64,000 bases of DNA from Ctenosaura bakeri (taxonomy: Eukaryota > Chordata > Lepidosauria > Squamata > Iguanidae): the NCBI GenBank assembly GCA_948474755.1, contig CAOLHI010001155.1, positions 310,001 through 374,000 of the forward strand, written 5' to 3'. Both the position numbers and the translations under genes were made by a program. Below, piece by piece: positions 10,965-20,816 of the stretch (position 1 is the stretch's first letter; the number at the start of each line of letters is the position of its first letter). Under the pieces are notes generated by a model that was given only the letters and a program-made list of their open reading frames with translations, searched no databases and was not told where the DNA came from.

Positions 10965-11361
10965 ATTTCAACTCTGGGGGTGATTTTTCTAAATGCTTAG
11001 CTGCCTTGCTGCTATGGTGCTGGATGTGTGTGGACTGTTCCTAACGTTATAGTGCTCTAACGCTTTGGATCCCAGTCCACAATAGACCCCAAGTTAGGGG
11101 TGTGATTCCCAGGACAGCTTGTGCACACCCCTTGCTATCGGCAGTGCCAGGGCGGCTGACATACACAAAGCAAGCAAGAAGGGGAGCAGATTTCCAGCCC
11201 AGATAGAATAGCTCCTGCAGCTCAATCACACAGATTTCACACACACGCACATGTTCCTGCCTAACAGAAGCTCTAGCAACTTGACTGGCCATTGCCTAAG
11301 TCAGTACCAGCCTGATTTGAGAAGGTTCGTGACTCCCACTCAAATTAGGGGTACAGGGGCT

Positions 11362-11378
11362 GCCTGCATTCTCCACCA
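11362..11378 (-). other. Candidate primer binding site, tRNA-Ala-like
   Basis: Three bases inside the LTR edge, the minus strand reads TGGTGGAGAATGCAGGC. The first nine bases fit the complement of a tRNA-Ala 3' end (TGGTGGAGA/G). The rest fits only with a one-base shift, so the primer assignment is tentative. Confidence 0.3.
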
Positions 11379-11571
11379 CTCTGTTACCCTGATTTCTGGG
11401 GGTCCTGGGAGGGACACCTAAATGCGCTCTCAATTAAATAAATTGGGGATATTAGCCAAGAGCACAAGCTAGCAGTGTGAGAGGCAGGGCAACGCAGCGG
11501 AATCTTTTACCCAATGTCTACGGGATCAGGCCAAGCCAAGGAGCACACCAAGTATAAGAAAAATTGTGAAT

Positions 11572-11577
11572 TTTATT
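11572..11577 (-). terminator. LTR polyadenylation signal
   Basis: AATAAA on the minus strand is followed 22 bases later by the point at which the retrocopy at 7226-7436 ends, and then by a GT-rich element (GGTGTGCT). The independent copy ending there makes this the best-supported poly(A) site in the window. Confidence 0.6.
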
Positions 11578-11837
11578 AAATACAGACAAACAGTGTATGC
11601 AACACACTCACACAGATAACTATAGAAAATAAAGGTTGGAGTGGGATAGAGGTATTTTCAAGAGAGGTTGTTGGTTTGGGCAATACTACACCTTTCCTGG
11701 AGCCCGGGTAGTCTGAAGATGGAGTTCGTTGGTATAGAGTCTCAGTACGTGGAACTGAGGGGAAGGCTCGCCAAACAAAGCAGCAGCAAGACAGGATGGA
11801 AATCGGGACCGATCGAATAAGCTCACAAAACCAGGGG

Positions 11838-11845
11838 TTTTTATA
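11838..11845 (-). promoter_or_regulatory. LTR TATA box
   Basis: TATAAAAA read on the minus strand lies in the middle of the 909 bp LTR. It is about 260 bases upstream of the polyadenylation signal, a usual spacing for an R region. Confidence 0.45.
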
Positions 11846-12294
11846 GGGAGAAATGTGACCACAGGCTAGTCTGTACTTGGGGAAAACAATGAGTTTAGGG
11901 CTGGAGACAAAGCCTCCGAAAGGTCAGAATTTAACATGATTAAGTTAGGTCTGAATTGACAATAGAGTAGCCAGTATGCAGATGCGCAGTGCTTGACATT
12001 TGAGTATCCAGCTTGTCAAGTTGCCCACTCGGGGCAGGGAGCTCATTGTAAGCAGTGTGCATACATAATGAGAGTACTTGCCTTTTAGGTCTCCTAAAGC
12101 GGCAAGATGGCTACTTCTGGCTTGCCTGTATTGTGTGGAATATTGCAGCAATTATGGGCCGAGCCTGACTGCGGGCTTGTCTGGGGAACCTCGCAAACAC
12201 GTGGAGAGGGATGGTGGAAGAGAGCCAAATTGTTGATGTCAAAATGATATCTAATGTCACTCCAAGTGCGGCTTAGGAACTGCAGTAACACCTC

Positions 12295-12475
12295 AACAGG
12301 ACCTACCACTTCAGGTGGTCAATCCTGTAGAGCGTCAACACTCTCACTCCTCTACCCCTTCTTTGGCAGTTTCCAATAGGGACATAGTGGAACACACCCC
12401 TGCTCAACAGCGTACTGAGACTGCGGCAGAGAATCCTCAAGACCTTGGTGCACAAGCCCAAGTTGCAACAAAAAT
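12295..12475 (+). mobile_element. DIRS copy D, continuation after the LTR insertion
   Basis: The gag sequence resumes right after the CCTC duplication. GDIVEHTPAQQ near 12380 is homologous to copy B near 2815. Similarity fades near 12475. Confidence 0.55.
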
Positions 12476-13382
12476 GCAATTAAACAATAATGTAAAAGTC
12501 ACTGATCAGTAATGCCATGTAAAAGTAATAGATCACATATCATGCATTAAGTAACGTACAATGAATAATAATTAATGCATTGTTATCCCCGGTAAAGAAT
12601 ATCATCTTTTTGGATTGTGAAATATGGTCATTTATTTTTAGAACCTTTGGAGTCATTTAAAAGGGAAATAATGGCTGAACAAATCCTTAATTAGTTTGCA
12701 GCCACAGTTCTGAGTCACATTTTGTAACTGGCATTCTTATAATTGCATGATTTGCAATCTCAATATTTTTGTCAGGTCCCCTCTCATATATGGTGATGGT
12801 TTGAGGTTAATCCACTTGTGCTGACAATATAGTCATTCAGAAATAGTGTTGTTTTATGCTGAAGCATAAAAATATGACAGGCTGTGAGATTATTGAGCAC
12901 CTCAGGTAAAGCTGTTTTGGCAGTAGGCCAAAAAGTGTCTCTCACTAAATGAAAAATAATTGTCTAAATGAAAAATAAGTTGGCATTCTCTGTTGGGAAT
13001 AACTTGATGCTGTGGGATATAAACTGTTTTTAAAGAAATATATAGACTTCTGAACCTGCAAAGTATTTTCCTTCTTGGCATTTTTCCCATGTTTAAATTT
13101 CATATCAATTGAATATAGGATGTAACACAGAATAGTAAAACTAAAGGCCGTCACACACAATATGACCACTGCCTGGCAACTGCATCAAGTTGTTCTCTGT
13201 GTTTTCTGTCTCAAAGCAGATCTGATGTTTATTCTCTGTTTATATTGTTTGGGTTTTTTTCTCCTTGGGCTTCAAAATAAAAGACACGTGAGGAAGGTCT
13301 TCATTCCACATGGAGGGAGCTACCACAGAGATCAGTTTAAAGCTTCCTACATGCTGCCAGAATGGCTGTGTTAAGTGATATA
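12476..13382. other. No recognisable feature
   Basis: AT-rich sequence with short open frames only. I see no motif, repeat family or gene here. Confidence 0.5.
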
Positions 13383-13759
13383 CAGTTAGCCCTCCACATT
13401 TGTGGGCTAAACATTCGCAGATTTGATTATTGGCAGATTCTTGGGGAAGAGGATGGAATGGAAGGAGAGAAGGTGCACCCATTCACTCACCTGCTCTATT
13501 GAGAAGGAGGAAGGGGGTGGGATGGGATAGATGTCTCCTTGCTCCCTCTTCCTGCTCACTTGTCCCATCTCCTTCTCCTGTCTATGCAAGTGAGTGAGTG
13601 AATGAGGGAAAGCATGCACAGCTGGGTCCAGCCACCCCACAAGTTCAGGTAGTTTTTGTGTGTGTTAAATACAGTTTGGCGGGCTTATGATATTCACAGT
13701 TCTTCCATTTTTGTGGGGGTCCTGCAACCCTAATCTCTGCAAATGCGGAGGGCTGATCG
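13383..13759. mobile_element. Pogo/Tigger-like MITE with TA duplication
   Basis: The terminal inverted repeats are CAGTTAGCCCTCCACATTTG on the left and, reversed, CGATCAGCCCTCCGCATTTG on the right, flanked by TA on both sides. The GCCCTCC-type end and TA duplication are typical of pogo/Tigger elements of the Tc1/mariner superfamily. At 377 bp without a transposase frame it is a non-autonomous derivative. Two short frames inside are not transposase-like. Confidence 0.7.
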
Positions 13760-13914
13760 TAATATTTCGGGCAGATTGTTTCTTTGTGAAAGAACTATGA
13801 GCAGAATGTGAACTCAAAATTATATTGACAGTCAGAATGTTAGATACAATGCTGTTTATTCATTCATATTAAATATTCTGTTCCTTACTATGAATTAAAT
13901 TCCATTACTGTTTT

Positions 13915-14040
13915 TAAAAAAATAGAAATAGTTGTTAATTGTTTTTAACTGTTCTAATATTTTAATTTATTGTTGAAAGCCGCCTTGGGTCCCATTACAG
14001 GAGAAGGCAGCATACAAGTATAATAAAAATAAATAAATAG
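13915..14040 (+). repeat. LINE/SINE 3' tail (L2-type)
   Basis: GAAAGCCGCCTTGGGTCC followed by a GGAGAAGGCAGCATACAAG-type stretch and (ATAA)n is the usual 3' end of L2-mobilised repeats in reptiles. Only the tail is present. Confidence 0.5.
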
Positions 14041-14404
14041 CACTCCAACAAAGAAAGTTGTTTACATCAGCAAGTAAACAACAGGAAGTGTACATACACG
14101 GTTTAGCCGGTTTTTATTTTGTTTGTTCTTGGGGGGCTTTTGGCAACAAAGCCTGAAACTCATTGGGTTTTAAAAAGTAGTTTAATGGTATAGCAAGGAA
14201 AACCAGGCAGGCAGTAATCCTGCAGTGTCATTTTCATTGGGTGCAGTTTGGCGAACGTTGTATATGCAACAAGGGCACTTCAAAATTTGCCTTGACTTGT
14301 TTCAGTGTTTATCAGAAACAATAAAGATCAATTTTGTTTGGAAAAAATCCTTGCTTTTTGCACAAAATGTGTTTTCTCAAAAAGTCATGAAATTCAAAGC
14401 ATTT

Positions 14405-16020
14405 CAGAGACTTCCGGTCTGACAATGGCACTGTAACAAGGTTCTCCCTGTAGCTCCAAACAGGAGACCCTTCTATCGGATGGCTGGAGTCAATTCAGAA
14501 CATTTCTGAATTGACTGAAATCTCCCTTGGTATTGGGAGAACAGGTGGGGTTCCAGAGGTCAAACATGTGCTTCCTAGCTTCTACTCGAAGCAAAGAAAT
14601 ATGCGATGGTTGGCAGCGGACAGAGCGGAGGTGATCGAAACAACCACCACCATCTGACAGTGCTTTCAGCTCTTAACGGTGCCAGTAGACCTTTTAAATG
14701 AAAACTTCGACTGAGTTGGAAGATCTTTAAGGGTCTGGATCATTTCGTTCTTAGAAAAGACTTAGATTCATTGCAATCTCTAATAGTGGTAAGAAATTCT
14801 GGTTGTTGTTTTTTTCAATTTATGAAGAACGTATTGCCCTGAGGACTGTGCTGGAGATACCAGGAACATTGTTACAGTAGCAGTGGGGCTAGTGACACGG
14901 GAGCCATCTTTGTCCGCTGGTGTTATGGGAGTTATCTTCAGTCGCTAGCTCCATTTGGTTGTTTTGTTTTGTTTTGTTTTTTTGGCATCTCCTCTCCTAA
15001 TATGGAGATAATTTACTGGATTAAAGGACTATTTCTTTGTATTGGATTTTTTGGCTAAGGAATGTAAAGGAGCACTCAAGTATAATCCATAAAATAGCAA
15101 GCCTGATGGAATTATAAAGAGAGAACTGAGAGACTGATGATGTGACAAGGGAAAGGTTTTCATGGCGGCACACAGCATAAATTGTGAACTGAGAATTTTC
15201 TATAGAATGTAGAAAATAGGGACTAGATTGAATTTGTTAGATTTCCCCAGACTTTTTGACTTATCAGAGAGAAGTTAATTTATTCTTAACTAACTCTTGA
15301 TATAACCTGTGGGACAATTGAATTAAAATAACTTCGGAATAGCTTGTGATGGACTGTGAGAAGGAGATTGGTCAGTGACAGAAAAAGAGAGGAGCGGCGA
15401 GCAGCAGGAGTAGTGAGGTAAAAGAATAGTGACTGGTCTGGGCAGAAAGGATCCCATGTTCTGAGATTCTCCTGCTCAAATCTTATTTGTTGGAAAACAA
15501 CTGTTTTATATGGCATCAGCAAGAATGGTTATTGCCCAAAAATGGAAACTAGGGAAAATGCCATCAAAAGAAGAATGGGAACTAAAATTGTATGATATGA
15601 TTCAGATGGATAGATTAACACATATAATGAAAGGGGAGAGCAAAGATAAATTTATAAAACAATGGGACAATGTAATTAAGTATTATAAGAATTCATGGAA
15701 GGTTGTTAAGATGGTGAATATCGATTTTTGAAATACTCTAGAATAGAGAATATTAAAAAAAAAAGATTAAGGGATATAAAGACCAAAATGAAATGGATTA
15801 TGGTAAAAATGTTTTTGTGTCGGAGTGGGAAGTAATATTTAAGTTGTTATAATAGGTATTTAGGTAAAAGAAGCAAATGTTTTCATTGTATGTTTTTTGT
15901 AATATGTTATGTATTTAGTAATAATTTGTATAATATGTTTTGTTTTGTGTATTTGTGTAATTATGTATTTGTATTTGTCTTGTATGTTTTCTATGTATAT
16001 TTTTAATAAATAAATTTAAT
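14405..16020 (+). mobile_element. Internally deleted mini-L1 (5' UTR joined to 3' end)
   Basis: The left part (14405 to about 15487) is homologous to the inverted L1 UTR at 20576-20304 and 17253-16493. Shared blocks include CTTCCGGTCTGACAATGG at the start, GCAGCGGACAGAGCGGAGG near 14620, and GTAGACCTTTTAAATGAAAA near 14690. At about 15488 it switches directly to the last 70-odd codons of ORF2 and an AT-rich 3' UTR ending near 16020. ORF1 and about 90% of ORF2 are missing, so the copy could only have moved using proteins from other L1s. No convincing target duplication is seen. Confidence 0.65.
15510..15731 (+). pseudogene. L1 ORF2 C-terminal remnant
   Basis: A 73-codon open frame containing ARMVIAQKWK and KLYDMIQMDRL. 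The same C-terminal block is found, decayed, in the long L1 at 25320-25400. It corresponds to the tail of ORF2p beyond the zinc knuckle and carries no catalytic residues. The start codon here has no special meaning, since the frame simply emerges from the deletion joint. Confidence 0.65.
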
Positions 16021-16473
16021 TTTTTTTTTAGCTTTTTTATATAAATTCTTCTCTTCCTTTCAAGATGAAGTGACTGAAAATTTGATTAGCTCAGGATACC
16101 TTGAGGTTTTGATTCTGCCCAACTAATTTATTGGACATAATTATCTATTGTCCATCATTTTTCTCTGTTATTTCCTTTCTCTTTTGAACTATCTCTGCTA
16201 ACATAAGTAACATATTAGCTTATTTTAAGGATACATATTTTATTAAGTATATATAGACATAAATTAATGAACTATACAGTGTAATTAACAGCTTAATTAG
16301 CTGTGATCTAGATGACAATTCAAGCAATCAAAGGGTGATCAATTTTGTTACTAGAATTAATTAGGTATTATTTATACTTATATATAAGTTATTGTAGGAT
16401 TGTATTATTAGCAAAGAATATAAAGTTTTGGAGATAGTTATTTACAATAATTTGTTACTCACTAGAAACAACT
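16021..16473. other. AT-rich segment, nothing recognised
   Basis: Very AT-rich sequence between the mini-L1 and the 19-bp repeat that flanks the inverted L1 UTR. It may be ordinary flank or extended L1 UTR. I cannot tell. Confidence 0.4.
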
Positions 16474-16492
16474 ATAATATATTATTAATTAA
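16474..16492. repeat. 19-bp direct repeat, left copy
   Basis: ATAATATATTATTAATTAA, identical to 20579-20597. It flanks the block holding the inverted L1 UTR and the nested L1. It is itself made of two palindromes, so some caution is needed. Confidence 0.6.
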
Positions 16493-16499
16493 CTGCTCT

Positions 16500-16840
16500 T
16501 CTCAGTCTTTCACCGTCGCCTGCTCTTTCTCTCCACGTTGTTTTCTTGCACGTTGCTTTCTCCTTCTCTATCCTTCTCAGTCCTTCACTGTTGCCTGCTC
16601 TTTCTCTCCACGCTGCTTTCTTCCACACCACTTTCTCCTTCTCTGTCCTTCTCAATCCTTCACTGTCGCCTGTTCTTTCTCTCCATGCCACTTTTTTCCA
16701 CGCTACTTTCCTTCTCTATCCTTCTCAATCCTTCACTGTCGCCTGCTCTTTCTCTCCACTCTGCCCTCTCCTTCTCTGTCTTTCTCTATTTCTATCTATC
16801 TTTCTCTTCTCTATCTTTCTCAGTCCTTCACTGTAACAAT
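16500..16840. repeat. About 75-bp CT/GA-rich minisatellite in the L1 UTR
   Basis: Four to five tandem units, each starting TCCTTCACTGTCGCCTGCTC and continuing with TTTCTCTCCACG and CTTTCTCCTTCTCT. The last unit is partial and runs into (TCTA)n-like sequence. Unit length is about 72-95 bp. On the L1-sense (minus) strand the array is purine-rich. Frames across it are open because of composition, not coding. Confidence 0.75.
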
Positions 16841-17253
16841 CCTTCCCTCTTCATGGGCATCGCATTACCCTCTCTGTCTCTCATCTTCTTTTGCTCGCTG
16901 CTCAAGTTTTCTTTATCAATATAAATAGTCTTTTATTCCTTTCCCTTCCAACTTTCAGTCCATAGCAAAGAAAATATTTCAGTTGCAATGTCCAAATATA
17001 CAATTTGTATGGGGGAAGCAGAGTAATTTAAAGATCAAAAGTTTTTAGCTAGCTTAAGAGTATGGCTCCAGAGTCACTCAATCCAGCTGCTAGCATGCCG
17101 CTTTAGTTATCTCACTCCCCCCAATTTGTGTCTCTATCAACAAAAAGATCCCAATCCGAATTCCTCACCCTTTTAGTCTTTCGATGAGATTAAGTCTTCT
17201 TCTACAACAAGCAAACGAGATCTTCAATAATGTTCTTGTGTCGAGGTCTATTT

Positions 17254-17265
17254 AAAAGGTCTTGC
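17254..17265. repeat. Target-site duplication of the nested L1, left copy
   Basis: AAAAGGTCTTGC, identical to 20292-20303. The preceding TTT gives an insertion site of the L1 endonuclease type (TTTT/AA on the bottom strand). Confidence 0.8.
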
Positions 17266-19944
17266 CATAAAGAGATACAAATGGAATTACAAACAGAGAA
17301 TTTGATTGAGATCGAGAAAAAATTGCGGATGCTTAAACAGAAAAATTTCGAAAATGCCGATAAACCTGGAAGATGGCTGGCTTATAAGATACGGAAAAGA
17401 AGAGAGAGAAATCTAATTTTGCAAGTGAAAAAAAATAATGAGATAACGTCAGATGAGAAAATAATAATGAATGAATTTAGGAAATATTATAAAGAGCTAT
17501 ATCAAAAATCGATAAAAACCAATAAGATGAAGAAGATAGAAGAATATCTGGATAATCAAGACTTGATAAAATTAACAGAAGATCAAAGGAATAGTTTAAA
17601 TGCGGAAATAACATGCATGGAAGTAATAAATGCAATAAAAGAAATCAAAATTGGGAAAGCTTCGGGTCCGGATGGGTTTACTGGATTATATTATAAAGAA
17701 CTGCAAGAAGAATTAAGAGAACCGATGAGAAAGATGTTCAATGAGATTACGAAGAACGGCAAACCAGACTCATGGAATGAAGCTAACATCACCTTAATAT
17801 TAAAGGAGGGAAAAGATCCGACAAACCCTAATAACTACAGGCCGATATCTCTGCTAAATATAGATTACAAAATCTTTACAAAAATACTGGCAAATAGATT
17901 AAAATCAATATTACAAGAAACGATCCACGAAGATCAGAGCGGATTTTTACCTAAGAGGTATATTAGAGATAATATTCAGACGGTGATTAATATGCTGGAA
18001 TTCTATAGGAAACATAACGAGAAAAAATGCATGATGATCTTCGTGGACGCCGAAAAGGCCTTTGATAATGTGGATCATGAATTTCTCTTTGAACTATTAA
18101 ATAGACTTGAGTGTGGAGAAAAGTTCACAACTTGGATAAACCAAATATATCTTAATTGTAAAGCCCAATTATTAATAAATGGGGACAAGACAGACCCGAT
18201 AAATATAATGAAAGGTACCTGCCAAGGCTGTCCGCTCTCCCCTTTATTATTCATCATGGTGCTGGAAGTCTTATTAAAGAAAATAAGAATGGATGAGACA
18301 ATTAAAGGAGCCAAAATAAAAGGAGGCGTATATAAACTGAAGGCATACGCAGACGATTTGGTAGTATTTCTTGAAGACCCGGAATCGAATGTACGAAAGT
18401 TTTTGGAGATTTGTGAAGAATTTGGAGGAATAGCCAGATTCAAAATTAATAAGGAGAAAACAAAATTTATATCCAAAAATATGAGAAGAGATGAAATAGA
18501 ATTAATAGAACGAAGAATGGGCATCAAAGAAGAGAAAAAGATTAATTATTTAGGAATTATAATATCCAAACAGAATAATGCACTATTTGAGAATAATTAT
18601 ATTAAGAAATGGGGAGAGATCAAGAGGGATTTACAAAATTGGTCAAAATTAAACCTTTCATTAATGGGCAGAATGGCAACAATTAAGATGATGGTTCTCC
18701 CAAAGATTAACTATTTATTCCAAAATCTACCTATAATTACTAATTTTAAATACTTCACAGAATGGAGACAAGACCTAACAAAATTCATTTGGGCGGCTAA
18801 AAAACCAAGAATTAAATGGAAAATATTGACAGATAGGAAAGAAAGAGGTGGTTGTAACGTCCCAGATTTAAGATTATACTTCCTTGCGAACGGAATGAAT
18901 TGGATTAAAGATTGGATTGAATTGAAGAATGAGAGAGTTTTGACTCTTGAAGGACCAAATTTGAGATTTGGATGGCATGCTTATCTCTGGTATCAAAAGT
19001 CAAAAGCTGATAAAGAATTTCTCAATCATTATATAAGAAAGCCATTATTTGGAATATGGAAATTTTGGAAAAAGAAAATATATTCGAAAATACCGTTATG
19101 GGTATCGCCCAGGAGGCTATGATGGGAAGAACAAAACAACCATTTAGAAGATGGCTTACATATAGAGATTTGATAATTACAGACTCCAAAGGAAACCAAA
19201 GAATTAAGAGAACTGGCTGAAGAAGGTTGGGATTGCCAATGGTTCCTACATATACAATTAAAGGAAAAATTTAAAATGGATCTTAAAATAGAAGGAATTG
19301 AGACAAATCCTCAATTGAATGAATGGGAGAAAATAGTATTTGAAAAAAAAGAACACTTAACATCACAGTTCTATAAATACTTATTAGATATGGAATTAGA
19401 AACAGAGAGAATTAAAGAATCTATTATTGTTTGGGCACAAAATATTGGACACACGATAAATTTGGAACACTGGGAAAAAAGCTGGGCTATTACACAAAAA
19501 TTTACATTAGCTCAGAATTTAAAGGAAAATTACATTAAAATGCTTCATAGATGGTATTTAGATCCATCGAAACTGGCAAATATGTATAAGTTGGAAAACA
19601 AAACATGTTGGAAATGTTCGTTGGAAAATGGAACTTTCTATCATATGTGGTGGAAGTGTTGTAAGGCTAAGATGTACTGGAGAAATATTCACCGAACAAT
19701 GACAGAAATTTTAAAAATAGAGTTGCCTATGACACCGGAAATTTTCCTCTTAAATATGTTGCATCAAATTGATAAGAAATATATCAGATATGAATATATA
19801 ATTCTGTATATGGTTTCGGCTGCCAGGATTGTATATGCAAGATATTGGAAAAAAGAGGAAATACCGGAAATACAAGAATGGATACAGAAGGTTTTAGAAT
19901 TTATTATTTTGGAAGACCTCACACTTAATTTGCAAGATAAATAA
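17266..19944 (+). pseudogene. L1 ORF2, reverse transcriptase and C-terminal domain
   Basis: ORF2p of L1 reverse-transcribes LINE RNA at the nicked target. This copy begins past the endonuclease, then has RT motifs in order: KASGPDGFT (about 17656), NNYRPISLLN (about 17830), FVDAEKAFDNVDHEF (motif A, 18040-18084), CQGCPLSPLL (motif B, about 18220) and AYADDLVVFL (motif C, 18343-18372). The thumb and C-terminal segment follow. The zinc knuckle is present (CWKC at 19606, then FYHMWWKC at about 19636). The frame is open for 619 codons to 19122. A shift near 19107 and a compensating shift near 19200 break it. The equivalent sequence reads in a second frame (MMGRTKQPFRRWLTYRDL) and then returns to the first frame to the stop at 19942-19944. 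All visible RT catalytic residues are intact. Confidence 0.85.
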
Positions 19945-20291
19945 CAGACGAAAAAACTTGATGATTTGAGATCAATTAAGACAGTAATAGAAAAAAAAAT
20001 TGGATATAGAAATGAAAGGAGAAGAATAGATGTTTAATTGAATATTCAATTGATGTGAAATAGTTGTGTATACTATAATATGTATTTAAAGAAGCTAGTC
20101 TACTTTAGAGAATTTATGTATATTGAGATCACGATAAGCTAGCAAAATAGAGGTTCTATCAAGAGGTGAGAGGAAGTTATAATAGAAATTGGATAGAATG
20201 TATGAAAACACGACAAAGAAGCTTGTTTTTATTTTGGAAATATGATAATACATGTATGTAATGCGAATAACAATTGTTTTAATTAAAAAAA
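17266..20291 (+). mobile_element. 5'-truncated L1 inserted in the inverted L1 UTR
   Basis: It is a 3026 bp insertion bounded by a perfect 12-bp duplication and ending in an A tract. It contains ORF2 from just after the endonuclease to the stop at 19942, then a 350 bp AT-rich 3' UTR. The long open RT frame makes it the best preserved LINE coding sequence in the window and probably the youngest insertion of the nest. Lacking ORF1, endonuclease and promoter, it is not autonomous. Confidence 0.85.
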
Positions 20292-20578
20292 AAAAGGTCT
20301 TGCGGTCACCGCTTGTGTGCAAAGAAACAATATCAGATGGCAGTGGTTTGCTCCGATCTCCCTCACTCCGTCCGCTGCTGTCTTTCATGAAATTTTCCGC
20401 TCAGTTGACAGCTAGGAAGTGCAATCCTGATCTCTGGAGCCCCTTTCTCACTCCCCTATACCAAGGAGGGCTTTAGTTGGTTCCCCAACCTCCTTCTGCC
20501 ACCTGAAGAAAGGTTCTCCTTTAGCAGAGCCTCCCGGAGAGCCTTGTCACGACACCATAGTCAGACTGGAAGTCAACC
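20292..20578 (-). mobile_element. Inverted L1 5' UTR, proximal part with element start
   Basis: On the minus strand the sequence starts GACTTCCAGTCTGACTATGG near 20573, homologous to the mini-L1 start at 14410, and contains GCAGCGGACGGAGTGAGGG near 20360. It continues across the nested L1 into 17253-16493. The L1 RNA 5' end therefore lies at the edge next to the right copy of the 19-bp repeat. Bases 20292-20303 are also the right copy of the 12-bp duplication. Confidence 0.65.
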
Positions 20579-20597
20579 ATAATATATTATTAATTAA
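20579..20597. repeat. 19-bp direct repeat, right copy
   Basis: Identical to 16474-16492. It either is a target-site duplication of the inverted UTR or marks the join of a twin-primed L1. Confidence 0.6.
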
Positions 20598-20816
20598 TAC
20601 AATTACTATTTGAATTTGAAATTAAGTTTGATATTGATATAAAACTCATAATAATTCATTTTGTTATATTGAACTGAAAATATTATCTGGGAAAGTAGAA
20701 ATATATATATATGATATAGAAATATATCTGATAAAGGAACTACTGAAGCCTATCAATTTTCCAATCTCCTCCATTTGGGAAAGCTACACAGATACTGACC
20801 CACTAAACCAGCAAAA

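Larger units (their letters stand above)
10005..12290 (-). mobile_element. LTR retroelement (endogenous retrovirus-like), internally deleted
   Basis: The ends are TGTTAC and GTAACA, an inverted TG...CA pair, flanked by a 4-bp duplication CCTC (10001-10004 and 12291-12294). A second TGTTACCCTG at 11382 starts a full terminal repeat of 909 bp (11382-12290). The first about 157 bp of the element (10005-10161) repeat only 11382-11538. Read on the minus strand the element has a complete 5' LTR (12290 to 11382), a priming-site-like stretch, about 1.2 kb of internal DNA and only the last part of the 3' LTR. A TATA box and AATAAA on the minus strand support this orientation. Most of gag, all of pol and env and most of the 3' LTR are missing. 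Confidence 0.75.
11382..12290 (-). repeat. Complete LTR of the retroelement (909 bp)
   Basis: It is bounded by GTAACA at 12285-12290 and TGTTAC at 11382-11387. On the minus strand it holds CCCTATAAAAACC (TATA, 11838-11845) and AATAAA at 11572-11577 with a GT-rich stretch just beyond the presumed cleavage point near 11550. This gives U3, R and U5 boundaries near 11810 and 11550. A 157 bp U5 piece is repeated at 10005-10161. Confidence 0.65.
16493..17265 (-). mobile_element. Inverted L1 5' UTR, distal part
   Basis: On the minus strand this continues the L1 UTR that starts at 20576 and is split by the nested L1 at 17266-20291. Homology to the mini-L1 UTR is visible at the split (GACCTTTTAAAT against GACCTTTTAAATG near 14690) and further along (AAAAGACTATTT against AAAGGACTATTT near 15025). 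It ends in a GA-rich (minus strand) minisatellite, with no poly(A), at the 19-bp repeat. Confidence 0.6.

Noticed and set aside
10862..11044. 60-codon frame with a poly-Thr run
   Set aside because: The Thr run is the translated (CAA)n microsatellite. No other coding sign.
224..12475. CRISPR array suggested by repeated terminal blocks
   Set aside because: The repeats are far apart, are part of full retrotransposons, and this is eukaryotic DNA.
14405..16020. Target-site duplication for the mini-L1 (AAATTC near 14390 and 16040)
   Set aside because: Only six AT-rich bases, with poorly defined ends. Not convincing.
16428..16928. 166-codon open frame with repeated peptide SFTVACSFSP
   Set aside because: It lies wholly in a CT-rich minisatellite, and both other plus frames are also largely open. 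The openness comes from composition, not coding.
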